In this document: positions 18,774 through 28,249 of the stretch, one piece after another
Numbering within the stretch: the stretch's first letter is position 1
How the letters are laid out: the number at the start of each line of letters is the position of its first letter
Assembly (NCBI GenBank): GCA_015501595.1
Contig: JADNRX010000640.1
Coordinates: 1 to 28,249, forward strand
Direction of reading: 5' to 3'
Origin: Hymenopellis radicata
Lineage: Eukaryota > Basidiomycota > Agaricomycetes > Agaricales > Physalacriaceae
DNA length: 28,249 bases
The notes under the pieces: model-generated
What the model saw: only the letters and a program-made list of their open reading frames with translations
What the model was told of the DNA's origin: nothing
Databases searched by the model: none
Translations under genes and position numbers: made by a program

Positions 18774-21700
18774 CTACTGGAAAGCATGGGCAATGGCGCC
18801 TGTAATAAGGTTGCAAAGTCGCTCCCAGATAGCTCCTTGCCGAACATTAGTATGCGAATTTTTATCAGGATGATATACCTGCCATAGTATAAGTAGTGTT
18901 TGTCAGCGCGAAACCAAGAAACTCACCAGCATCAAGATTGCTTTCTGACGACGCTTCTCTTGTGGAGTACAGTGATATGTCCTCAATATGTGCTCCATTT
19001 CGGACCGGGTTGCTCCAGGCGGGAAGAAAATAGCCCCAGCCGCCCTCAGATCCATCTCTAGCTTGGCCTGAATTTCGCGAATAGGATGACGCCACTGTGT
19101 GCGAAGGTCGCGCACGAAAACATCCCAACGAGCAGGCTTCCTGATGAAATCGGCCATACGCTGAAGGCGAGGGTCTTCCACGGTTAACGATGAAGAGGCT
19201 GGAGGAGCACGTCGATCGCGGAACTGGAAAGTTGCTGTCCGAACGGTATCTGGAACAGAATGAGCCTTGAACTTAGAGTAGGGCGAAGAACTCACCGGGC
19301 ACCAAGTAATCTAAATACCAGGTTTCGTCGGGCCATCAGGACAAGGACCGAGATCTACCCAACATCAGAAGATTCACCCCAAACAGAATAGAGGATGCGT
19401 ACTAGCGTCAAACTGCTTACAAGTGTCGATGGGCTCCTCATTGCCAGTCATCAGATTGAGCTTGACATCATCAGGATGCACAAAGCTAGGGCGAACTTGG
19501 TTGTAGTGCTTCGGAAACTGTTAAGGACACTGTTAGTCATAATCATAGAGAGAGAAGAGTGCGTACACGGAGGTAGTTGTGAAGTTTCCAGGCAACGGCA
19601 AGATAGAAGTCCCCGAATACCTTAGTAATGGCGTGATAGTGAGGTCCAACAGGCATCTTCATCAGGAGATAAGTGGCAATATATCCCAGATAGTCGAAGC
19701 CATAGGCGCCACGCCCGAGTACAGTAATGTACATCTGGGCGGGATCGGATGCATGACCTGCAAGGACACCTAGGTGCTCCTGTACAACGTCCGCCGTAAT
19801 TGAAGGTTCAGATTCTAAAAGGGCTTTCAGCCCAGAGAGGCCCTTGTAGAACACCGAATCCTTGATACCGTGCAGCTACAGAATGATCAGTTTTGAATAT
19901 TCAAAGGGATTAGAAAAAGCTTACCACGTTGTTGAAGAAGAGAGTTCGGTTTGAAGCGAATCAAGCCTGCGAATTGGCGGAATCCGTTGGTGGGGAACCA
20001 GTACGCGCCGTCAACGTTTGCAGTGAAGTAGTCCATCAGAATACCTATATTACCTGCCAATGTCCCCAACGTCTCCAGTAGCTCTCTCAATCCATCATAC
20101 GAGGACTGAGAGATCCCGGGAAGGAGGGACAGACGTACAGCCATGCTCGACATCTGCTGAATAACATCGCCAACATAGCCGATCCCCTGAGAGCCTAATC
20201 GAAACATATTGACGAAAGATGTGTTGTCCTCAATAGGATGGTCGGGAGCCTCCCGAATGCGCTCTGCCTCAGTATTAAAGGGGGCAAACGCGTCCAGGTA
20301 GTCTTCGTTGGTGATCAAAAGGGTAATCGCAAGATCTGGGTTCTTGGCAAAAACGTCCGTACTGGTAAGGAGGCGGTTGATGTTGTCGATGCAGCCGGTG
20401 ACTGAAGTAAACTTGAAATAGACACTTGTCATGGCAGTAGCAGACTATTAGGTCGTGAGCGTTGAAGTAGAGAGATAAATAAAAACATACCCATCTCCCA
20501 CCGGCACCATAGCTACTATCATGACGGGTGCCCGGAATGAAAGGACTATAGGTGTTCATCATCTGCCGCGCCAGAGTCGCGACCTCCTTAGGCTGAGATA
20601 ACTGACGCTATTCCACAAAAGCTTTAGACTTGTGTAGGATTCATGAAGGAGTTCATACCTTGGGTAAAGGGCACTTCGGGCCAGCCGGCACAGGAGAGGC
20701 AGAACGAGCACGCGGTGAACCAGGGATCGGTGAGTCTTCCTTAGGTTGTTCATCACGTTTCTTCTTAGCGGCGCGGGTATTCGGGGACTCCTGCTGTGGA
20801 GGCGTAGGTGATGGTGAAACGGCGACGCTAACAAACTCTGTTCAGTTCTGAATCAACTGTTTTGAGATAAAAGTACCTTCTTGCTTGTCTTTTCCTTTGG
20901 CGGCTTGGCATTTGGGTCGAAAAGAGTGAGATCCTCGTATTTCTGCTCAAGAACGATGTAAATGTAAAGCTGTGATTCGGTTACAGGCATGCCAGACGGT
21001 TGAGAGCGTGTATAAGCACTTGTCAAAGAGGTAAGGCAAAGTCAACAGAGCGACCTAGGGAGAGCTTACCTCTTCAAGTCCGCGTATGACGCCCTTCCGG
21101 ACTGGAATCTATCTGTAGGTCGTAATTTGCTAGGCGCTCCTTTCGCGTGTTGGGCAGCTAATTCGCAGAGCTGGAAAGGAAAGTGATCCTCCTCGTTGGC
21201 GTCTCCGGGCGTGGGTGTCCTCTTGATGTGGCTGAAGCTCTGGAGTATGGCGTCGACTGTCTCAGATGTACAACCTGGGTTGTGGAGAGTAAGGTTTCGA
21301 ACATAGTCATTCTCTGGTAGGGCCAGCGTCTCATACATGGCCTTGTTCGGGCGAGGAGCTTCTCCAGCATGCACCTTGGCCGTGTGAGGAACCAGAATGC
21401 AAATGACAGTGATGGGTTTGGAGGTATCGATCTTTTTCTTCTTCTTGGGATGTACTGGGTCGCGTCCGGTCGTGTTTTTTAATTGGGTCTTGATTTTCTG
21501 CAGTGGGTGAGTACAAGTCATGAGCGAAAGCAAAGCACACACCTCTTCAGCTGGGTCAAACCGTTTCCTCTTATTCCGCCATTTCCACCGGTCGCATCTT
21601 TGTCGGCGTCTTTGTCGGTGTCCACTCGAATGCCCGCCTTCTCACATTCAGCCAGCCGTTTGGCAGAACGCTCCTTTGAGGCCTGGAGGAAAGGATTTTC

Positions 21701-22218
21701 GGGAGCTTGGGTGAAAGCGTGGTCTTTGAAGCCCTTCCAAGAGCCACCCTTGTGGAAGGGTTCTCCTTTCGAGGAGGTCGAGGAAGTCGACGAGTTAGGG
21801 CGAGACGCGTGCAGGGTATCCTTGGTAGTGCCTTGGAAACCAGAAGTGTTGACCTTGTTGAAGTCCTACGCGTCTGTTAGCTAAAATAGAACATTGACAT
21901 GAGGGTCTGAACCAACCTTAGGGGGATCCACGGGAATAGGGGTTGAGTCTGTTTTGGGTTCGGTGGCAGTGCTGGTCTGTGGCGCAGGCTAGAAATATAA
22001 GAATGTTAAGTATGAACCGTGGCATGTATAATAATACAGCATACCCTTGGCCGAATATTATGAGTGCGCAACTTACAGCCGCAGTCGCAGTTGTCGCTCG
22101 GCTTCCACTCCTTTTTCGGCTTGCCCTCCACGTCGGCGTAGTGACAATGCTCCGGGCACTTGTCATGACAAGAGGTCCCCTCGACCAGAAGGTAGAAGTC
22201 GGTGTTTGAAGAGTCCAT
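18774..22218 (-). CDS. Large unrecognised protein with HPD (J-domain-like) C-terminus, 13 exons
   Basis: The ATG at 22218 follows a TATAAAG box. Exons on the minus strand: 22218-22045, 21988-21917, 21865-21543, 21497-21070, 21018-20877, 20835-20659, 20592-20491, 20444-19925, 19875-19567, 19517-19421, 19354-19296, 19249-18927, 18878-18774 (introns 41-66 nt). About 940 residues. The N-terminus is Cys/His-rich (CHDKCPEHCHYAD, NCDCGC). Next come Ser/Thr- and Lys-rich linkers with a likely nuclear signal (WRNKRKRFD, KKKKK). A long helical central region (GYVGDVIQQMSSMAVRL, ELLETLGTLAGNIGILMDYF) follows. The end has KAILMLVYHPDKN...WERLCNLITG, resembling J-domain helix II and its HPD motif. I know no named family. 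Exons 3, 8 and 11 each need one base changed to keep frame (about 21580-21630, GG at 19948-19949, GGG at 19330-19332). Function unknown. Confidence 0.7.
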
Positions 22219-22269
22219 AGTTGCAGTAGGGATGAGAGTTTTTATTTTCGATCCACCAGCTACATGCAG

Positions 22270-22279
22270 CCTTTATACC
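22270..22279 (-). promoter_or_regulatory. TATA box of the 13-exon gene
   Basis: The minus strand reads GGTATAAAGG about 55 bp upstream of the ATG at 22218, supporting that start codon. Confidence 0.55.
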
Positions 22280-23576
22280 TTTCCTCACTCAAAGACTGCA
22301 AATAACGTCGCCAAAGAGCCCTCATTGATAAACAGAGCTACAAAATATTTGGTACTACGCTACACTGCACAAACATGCCACCAGTGTGGCCCATCTATTC
22401 GAGGATGCTTTCTAAACTGCCAAAAATGACAGGTGTTCCCCGTCACAGATGACCCAGTGCTATTGTGGGCTCCACAGGACAATAACTCCTCCTTTGTTCT
22501 GCGGCTACTCAAGAATACAGTGCCGCTACGGCCGTGCACGAGCTATACAAGGTAACTACCGAAATACGCGCCTTTGTGCGGAACGTTCGCGTACCAGACA
22601 CAATATCGGCGATATACGGTCAAGGCGGCAGAGGAAACTGCGGACGACGTTAGGAAACCTTGTATAAGTAAGAGTGTAGAAGACTTACCCAACCCAACCG
22701 TCATGCGAACACAGCACTGTAACAAGAGAAGCGTATCGAACTGTTCTTGAACCAGAGAACGTGGATTCAAAGGCGAGTCCGGCGTGGTACCGAGGCAAGT
22801 CGTTCCGTTGAAGGCGGTTACTGCTCTCTAGCCCCAAAAAGTCTGAAACATTGTCAACAAAGACGTCAGCGAGAAGAGCGAAGGAAGGAATACCGTACCG
22901 GAGGGTGGAAGGCGACATCGGATGGAGGGACCTAGAGGCAGGAAAGACGATGGCGAGGACGCGCAAATCAGGACGGCGCGACACCCTGTTCAACGCGACA
23001 ACGCGAATGAAGACCAGTTCAACCCAGTTCAACGTGACAGTACACCGACCAGGCGGACACGATGATGAGCCCACGATGATGAGCTCGCGATCCGGACATA
23101 GGCTGCAATACGACGACAGACAGCGTCGACAATAGCTTGGCGGCAGGTGGTGAACCGGGAACGCGTCTGTCGGGAGGCGAAGCTGACGCGATGAGGGTAG
23201 AGGCAGGTGCGCGGCGCGAGATCAGGGATGGAGGAGGCGATGGCCGATGGAACAGTCTTGACAATGGTCGAAGGGTCCTGTGTCGGCCGGGACGATCGCA
23301 GGCGACGAGCAAGGGTAAGACATCCTGGTAGCCTGTGGAGGAGGGCCATGTACTCTGAAGTCCTCTCATCATTATGGCAGCACAATGAAACCTATGGTTA
23401 CACACCTTTAACCCTATTCACCACCACTGCTGTTGTCGACGCGGGTTGGGTTGACCCTCGTTTATTGTTGACCGTGTTTGTTGATGGTGGGCAGTGGCAA
23501 GGCGAGTAGCGAGGCGGTCACGTTCTGTGATGACGTCGGGAGGGTACGGGCGATGAGCGCTGGGGCGCCTGGAGGG

Positions 23577-23612
23577 CGTGGGAGGACTACGACTAGTTGT
23601 AGTCCTCCCACG
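23577..23612. repeat. Perfect 14-bp hairpin
   Basis: CGTGGGAGGACTAC at 23577-23590 pairs perfectly with GTAGTCCTCCCACG at 23599-23612 around the 8-base loop GACTAGTT. No flanking gene or T-run identifies it as a terminator. It could be the core of a decayed palindromic element. Confidence 0.7.
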
Positions 23613-23990
23613 GTAGGATGTGGGCACTGGGAAACGCGGTACGCGTCGAAGGTATAGGTGTAACGTGATCTGGTTGAGCTGGTGTCAACAGACCCCAGTC
23701 CAATATGAACAAACAACGCGTTCAGCGGTCCGGGTCTACCCGCGGTCACCTTCCCGTCGTCTCACCCAGCGAGCACCCTCTCACCTTCCTCCTGTCTGCC
23801 ACCATGCCTGAGCCTGGTGAGCTGCGTCTTCCTGTTCAAGGACGACAACGCCATTGCGCGCCCCGGAAAGAGCAGCTAGTCGACGACGATGTCGACCATG
23901 GCAAGCTCTGGACGAAGCACTATGGACGACGCCGAGTCACAGTGATCTCGTCATACCAACACAGACCATCACAGGCGTCCTTTACCGTAC

Positions 23991-24018
23991 CACGCCCAAC
24001 CACGCCCAACCACGCCCA
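23991..24018 (+). repeat. Tandem 10-bp repeat, about three units
   Basis: CACGCCCAAC occurs at 23991-24000 and 24001-24010, followed by a partial CACGCCCA at 24011-24018. Confidence 0.8.
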
Positions 24019-24357
24019 CGTCGGACATTTCCTCTCGTTTCTCTGAACTCGACATCGCCGACCATCCCACAGTCGCCGTTTTGTCTCGCGCTGGAGCCAG
24101 GGTTCATATGAACAAACATTGAATTTGCAATCCCAGGTTCGTCGTCTCTCACCTTTTAAAGGTCGACTGATCGCTGTTGCACTTGCAGATCTTCTCTCTA
24201 ACATCCTTTCCAGATCTGGGCCTTGGGACGTTTTCACGATCGTATCTGCTGGTGCGTCGTTGCTGCTGCTTTTCCTCTCTAGACTCATCCCCGCTTTGGA
24301 GCCTGGTAGAAATCAAGACCTATTTTCGTGTCCTGATGTCCTGACGCGCTCTCCAGC

Positions 24358-24880
24358 TGGCAAAATATCCCTTCCCTCCACCATCCTTCAATCCTATGAC
24401 CTTGGCGGTCAACGCGGAATACGCAACATATGGCCGCGATACTATGACGACTGCCACGCCGTTGCCTATGTTATTGACGCCGACGACGGAGAGCGTCTCA
24501 GCGAAGGCTGGGAAGTATTCGGTATGTCTTCCAGCTCCTGGATTGCAAGTTTGAACCCAAGAAGCACTGTAGATACCGTACTCTCCGCTCCCCAGATGCT
24601 TGGACTACCCTTGCTGTTGCTGGCCAACAAACAAGACTCGCCACAAGGTTTGTCAGTGGAGGAGATACGACATGACTCCGAGGATTGGTATCAGCGAAAG
24701 ATTGAGAGCTCACGCCGTGACCGGCATGGAGACGGAGATGCGGCGAGGCGAGAGCGTATAGCGAGCTTAGATGTTTCACGTCACGACAGCTGCAGGACAA
24801 GGTCGCTGAAGCGTACGTCACGTCTCGCCCCTCGTATTTGTGCTCACCGCCCTGTAGCCAGCTTTGACCAGCTTTGACGC
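24358..24880 (+). pseudogene. 5'-truncated ARFRP1/ARL3-like small GTPase fragment
   Basis: From a CAG acceptor-like point at about 24357 the frame reads GKISLPSTILQSYDLGGQRGIRNIWPRYYDD, the switch II/G3 region of ARF-family GTPases. It continues AVAYVIDADDGERLSEGWEVF. A canonical 51-nt intron (24522-24572, GTATGT...TGTAG) joins this in frame to DTVLSAPQMLGLPLLLLANKQD, where NKQD (24626-24637) is the G4 motif. SVEEIRHDSEDWYQRK and ERIASLDV follow, after which the expected C-terminus is lost. The P-loop and switch I exons that should precede it are absent upstream, where the sequence is unrelated. So this is a partial copy of a trafficking GTPase (the ARFRP1/Arl3 type acts at the trans-Golgi) and cannot bind GTP normally. 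It ends about 315 bp before the TET-like gene. Confidence 0.8.
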
Positions 24881-25194
24881 CGGGCTAGTTTGCAAGACTC
24901 GTTCAACGGGACGATCGTGACTGGGGCCGAAGCGAACTTGTTATCCTACCTCTCCACCGACGTCGCACACCACACCTCGTACCTTCTCTACTAGAATTAT
25001 CCATCATTGTTGTTTACTTGTATTCAACATTTACCTATCCCAACTCAAACTCCATAATACTATTATTAATACCAACTTGTGCATATGGAGTCGAGAGGCA
25101 CGTCCTGTCTGAAGAATCGACGCGTGTGTGTTCAACATATGAATTTGCAGGGTCCACCCTTCTCGCCTTCTTACCACGACGATCACTGCTTCTA
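24881..25194. other. Intergenic stretch upstream of the TET-like gene
   Basis: AT-rich with TACTATTATTAATACC near 25058-25073. No clear TATA box or gene. Probably the leader/promoter of the oxygenase gene. Confidence 0.45.
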
Positions 25195-28121
25195 ATGGAC
25201 GAACTCGATGGCGAGTCACTGCGCGTCTTGCAGCAGATTCTCTCGGACAATGAGAGCCTGTTGACTCCAGGACTGTTGAGTTTTCAGGCCAAACTGAAAA
25301 GTGGTTCAAGCATGGGTCCAGGTGTGTTTTGGTCTTCTCTCTTTTCGAACATGCTCCCATATCTGGACAATAGGATTCACTCTCCCAACTCCCTCATCCA
25401 CTCCTCTTCGTCAGCGACACGTAGAGTCAGATGAGTCAGACGCGGAGGCGGAGTCGAATGTGGACTCAGACGCGTCCTATGATGCGGCGGCGGCCGTGGC
25501 ACTGGCTAAATGGCGCGAGCGCAATGTTCGGCGCGCTGCTGACAGGCGCCGAAATAAGCGGCGAAATAAGCGGCGCCGACTGGATTCGAACGACGAAGAG
25601 TACAGGCCGGAACGCGGTCGGACTGCAGAAGCGGGCCAAACGACGTAGACGCCGACGCCCACGCCGCAGCAATTCCAGTTGCCACCGTGGTGGTGTTGTC
25701 CTCCCTCCTCTAAACGTTGTCACCATGAATGTAGAGGCAGGCGATCATATGAATGCATCTCCCTCTAGCCCAGTGGCCAGTTCCTCCAATCACGAGTCCT
25801 CCGCCTCAAACGGCGTACCCTCCTCCTCGTCCAACGTACCCTCCTCTGGTCCCTACACAATGTACGCGGAGCCATACCTGACACCCATCAAGCCGGTGTT
25901 TCTTCGAGCTGTAGCACGCGTCGCAGGACAAGGGCTAAAGCTTCTGGAGGATCATGATTATCGCGCAACATGGGTCGGTGACGTCCTGAGCGGCAAGATG
26001 TTGGCATTTGGAGAGGGTAGTGATCTTGCCTTTGTCTCCAACCGTTGCTATCTCGCAGAGAAGAACGTGGCCTGCGCTCAATTCGCGCGAATTATAGCCA
26101 TGGTGGCGTTGGCTGGAAAAATACAATCGTGCAAGACTGAGTAAGTTTAGTTTCGCATCTCACAACATGTTCACATTGCTAACATGGGTTCAGTGACAGA
26201 GCGGGTTATTTAACAAGCATCTGGCAACGTTTCGTTGAGCCGCACAATCCACGATACACCTTCAATGCTTGGCGTCGCTGGCATACGATTGGGGTGACTT
26301 GGGCAAGATGGGGTCAAGCTGGTGGCGTCTACTTGATGCTCTTGGTTGTACATGCGAAAGAAGTCTCCGCCTTTGAAAAGGCCAGTTTTCAGGACATTTC
26401 CAAAGTCGCTTATATATTGCGACGACTTACAGAAGGTCGGCATCTTCGCGCATTTGGAAAGCACTCTAACTTTGTCTATAGGCCTACCTATATCTCCACT
26501 CGTTCGCCATATCTTCCGACCGCTTCTCGATCGTCTTCGACAAGAGTTCCCCTTGAATACAGTTCAGCTCTTGGACGCCAACGTGCTGGGTATTGTCAAG
26601 GACAATGTAGACCTTCAATATTGGTCTTCGTCGGACAAGTTCTTCGGAGCATTTAAAATGAAGTCAGTTTCTCCTGTATCGTTTGTTTTCTGTTATTAAT
26701 AGGCAACAAGTTCTTTCACCCTCCCGGAGCGTATACCTCTCGCTTTAGATGAACCATCTCTAGAACCAGATCCACCATCGTCGATTCCAACCCCACCGTT
26801 AACCCCAGCATCACCATACAGATTATCTTCTAGCCCTGCATCTCCTTCTAAGGGTGTTCATTGGAATGATGTCTTGACCGTCATAGCTCGCGTTCAAGGG
26901 CCCAACCATCACAAGGTGCCGACTTGCTTGAATCTCGCCTTACCACAAAATGCCTTCACGCTGCGCGGTGCCTCATCTTCCACCACCATGACGTATACAG
27001 AAAAGCGGCGGGCACTCGCCTCATTGGCTCTGGAGCCTTCGGACCTACCGGAATTCGAAGAGCAGGTGTGTTTCATCCTGCATTAATTTTTGCCCGCATG
27101 TTGAGTTTGGTTATAGCTGAAGAAGCAGCTGTTGAGGGGTTATCGGGTAGATCCTGCTCGCTATGTCTTGCTCGACAGACACAAGCTTGGTCTAGAGTGA
27201 GTATACTTTTCTGTAACTTTCTGAGCATGTAACCAAGAAAGATAGATCCGACAAGTTTCTCCACCTGATGGATATTCACAATCAGCCATTCGCCATTTCG
27301 CTTCCTCCGGTGCCCAAGCAGCATCGCGATAACCTTATGGCCTTTCTTGAGGCTGCGTTCCCCGACGTCATCCAGAATCAGGACTCACGGAACGGTACAC
27401 GCCCACATAGGTTTCATGCCCTGCATTGCACTATGTACAATCGATCTGCGCGCCGGGTATGTCCTTATCCTTCCTTCTACGATTCGGGGACTAGAATACT
27501 GAGGGTGTATATAGGGCCATGACGCGCCTGTGGATGGTGTAGATGATGCTTGGCGCATGGACAAGACAGGGCAGAAACGCTCCGACATCTTTCAGAGCAT
27601 GCCTCGAATGGCAAAAGAGGCCACTTCCGATGAGCGGTGGGATACCTTAAGGGAGTTATTACAGCCAATCAGCGACTTTCTAACGGAGCAGGTGTGTTTT
27701 TACATATTCGATACACACATGCTGAACCTTGTTAGATGCGAATTCTCATTCCCGACTTCACTGTACTGGACGCCTATATTGATTTCCTACCTGGCTGCCC
27801 TCAACCTTCAGTATACCATTTCGGCGGTGTGGTTGTCAACTTCAACGCCTGCTCACGAGGCCATCGGGACCATGGTGATCAGAACATATGTCTGGTTCTG
27901 AGCGCCCATGAGGGTACTGGGGCGGAACTAGTTATGGAGGAGCGGGACTTGTGGTGCGAACATATACAGGGGATTCCCTGGTCTTCCAGTCGTGCCGTAT
28001 CACGCATTTCAATTTGCATTACACTGGGAAGCGTGCTTCCATTGTGTTCCATAGCGATCGGGATGGCTCAGCCTGGGCGAAGGACAGAAACGGTTGGGGT
28101 AACAAGACGTACTTCTATTAA
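25195..28121 (+). CDS. TET/JBP-like 2OG-Fe(II) dioxygenase, about ten exons
   Basis: Exons: 25195-25321, 25374-about 25615, about 25735-26140, 26194-26435, 26482-26662, 26711-27065, 27117-27196, 27246-27456, 27515-27691, 27736-28121. All introns except the second are 44-58 nt and keep frame. The N-terminal third is acidic then strongly basic (KWRERNVRR, RRNKRRNKRRRLD), suiting nuclear DNA binding. The C-terminal exon holds the oxygenase core: NFNACSRGHRDHGDQNICLV with the HxD iron ligands (H at 27862, D at 27868), RITHFNLHY with the distal His at 28005, and GKRAS with the 2-oxoglutarate-binding Arg at 28032. This matches basidiomycete TET/JBP proteins, which oxidise 5-methylcytosine. One G appears missing at about 27936-27945, between LVMEE and GLVVRTYTGD, so the last residues need a frame change. 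The second intron (about 25616-25734) is uncertain. Another 2OG oxygenase subfamily is possible. Confidence 0.7.
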
Positions 28122-28249
28122 TATGCATATTTTAAAATATCGAGTTTATTAATCATCCTCTTTTGGTCAATACGCCGCGTTCAGTCATGTAACGGTCACC
28201 AGGAGGAGACTCGAACGTGAGACTCCCGAAAGTAAGAGTAAAAGTTGGA

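Larger units (their letters stand above)
22280..24357. other. Long stretch without a supported gene
   Basis: Several GC-rich open frames overlap on both strands (about 22.7-24.1 kb) but none shows a domain or consistent intron pattern. Notable local structure: a 14-bp perfect hairpin at 23577-23612 and three tandem CACGCCCAAC units at 23991-24018. This may be old transposon or degraded genic sequence. Confidence 0.45.

Noticed and set aside
22685..24111. Several overlapping GC-rich open frames on both strands
   Set aside because: Strands overlap with equal lengths, composition is Arg/Pro/Ser-skewed and no domain is seen. They look like shadows of GC-rich DNA.
28185..28249. tRNA-like minus-strand segment with GTTCGAGTC at the right edge
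   Set aside because: The T-stem does not pair and no acceptor or anticodon arms are visible within the window.

Overview
The window reads as nuclear DNA of a mushroom-forming basidiomycete (Agaricomycetes). The evidence is dense short introns of about 41-66 nt with GTRNGT-type donors and CTRAC-like branch sites, F-box/LRR-type paralogues, a fungal HNH nuclease gene, a tiny gene encoding an RLRGG-CIPCP-CCC protein, a TET/JBP-like oxygenase and a fungal integrase-type transposon. No species can be named from sequence alone.

Layout. 1-3.4 kb is gene-poor and holds a decayed LINE 3' end (minus strand, about 1.98-3.0 kb) between two diverged 69-bp direct repeats. 3.8-5.5 kb (minus) is a cyclin-like gene. 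6.1-6.4 kb (plus) is a two-exon small Cys-rich gene. 6.6-8.1 kb (minus) is an F-box gene. 8.5-9.4 kb holds a divergent pair: a 40-residue protein with a ubiquitin-like RLRGG motif and a Cys-rich tail (minus), and a conserved-looking unknown gene (plus). 9.9-14.9 kb is a direct duplication of an F-box/LRR-type gene (first copy frameshifted, second intact) flanking an HNH endonuclease gene. 15.2-15.9 kb is a four-exon dual-specificity phosphatase. 16.6-18.7 kb (minus) is a DDE integrase-type transposase interrupted by two different MITEs with clean TA duplications. 18.8-22.2 kb (minus) is a 13-exon gene of unrecognised function with a J-domain-like HPD motif at its end. 22.2-24.3 kb is mostly non-coding. 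24.4-24.9 kb is a 5'-truncated ARFRP1/ARL3-like GTPase fragment. 25.2-28.1 kb (plus) is a ten-exon TET/JBP-type 2OG-Fe(II) dioxygenase gene.

The genes do not form one pathway. The window looks like a transposon-rich accessory region. Two themes stand out. First, the two MITEs (17566-17797 and 18056-18302) share one modular plan (TA target, CTGTA...TACAG ends, a perfect 12-bp subterminal hairpin, paired GTRAC repeats, a GC-rich central hairpin) but little sequence. Second, single-base reading-frame breaks recur in otherwise well conserved exons, often at short homopolymers. They could be real decay or assembly indels, and this affects every gene model here. All splice sites and frame breaks were placed by eye.
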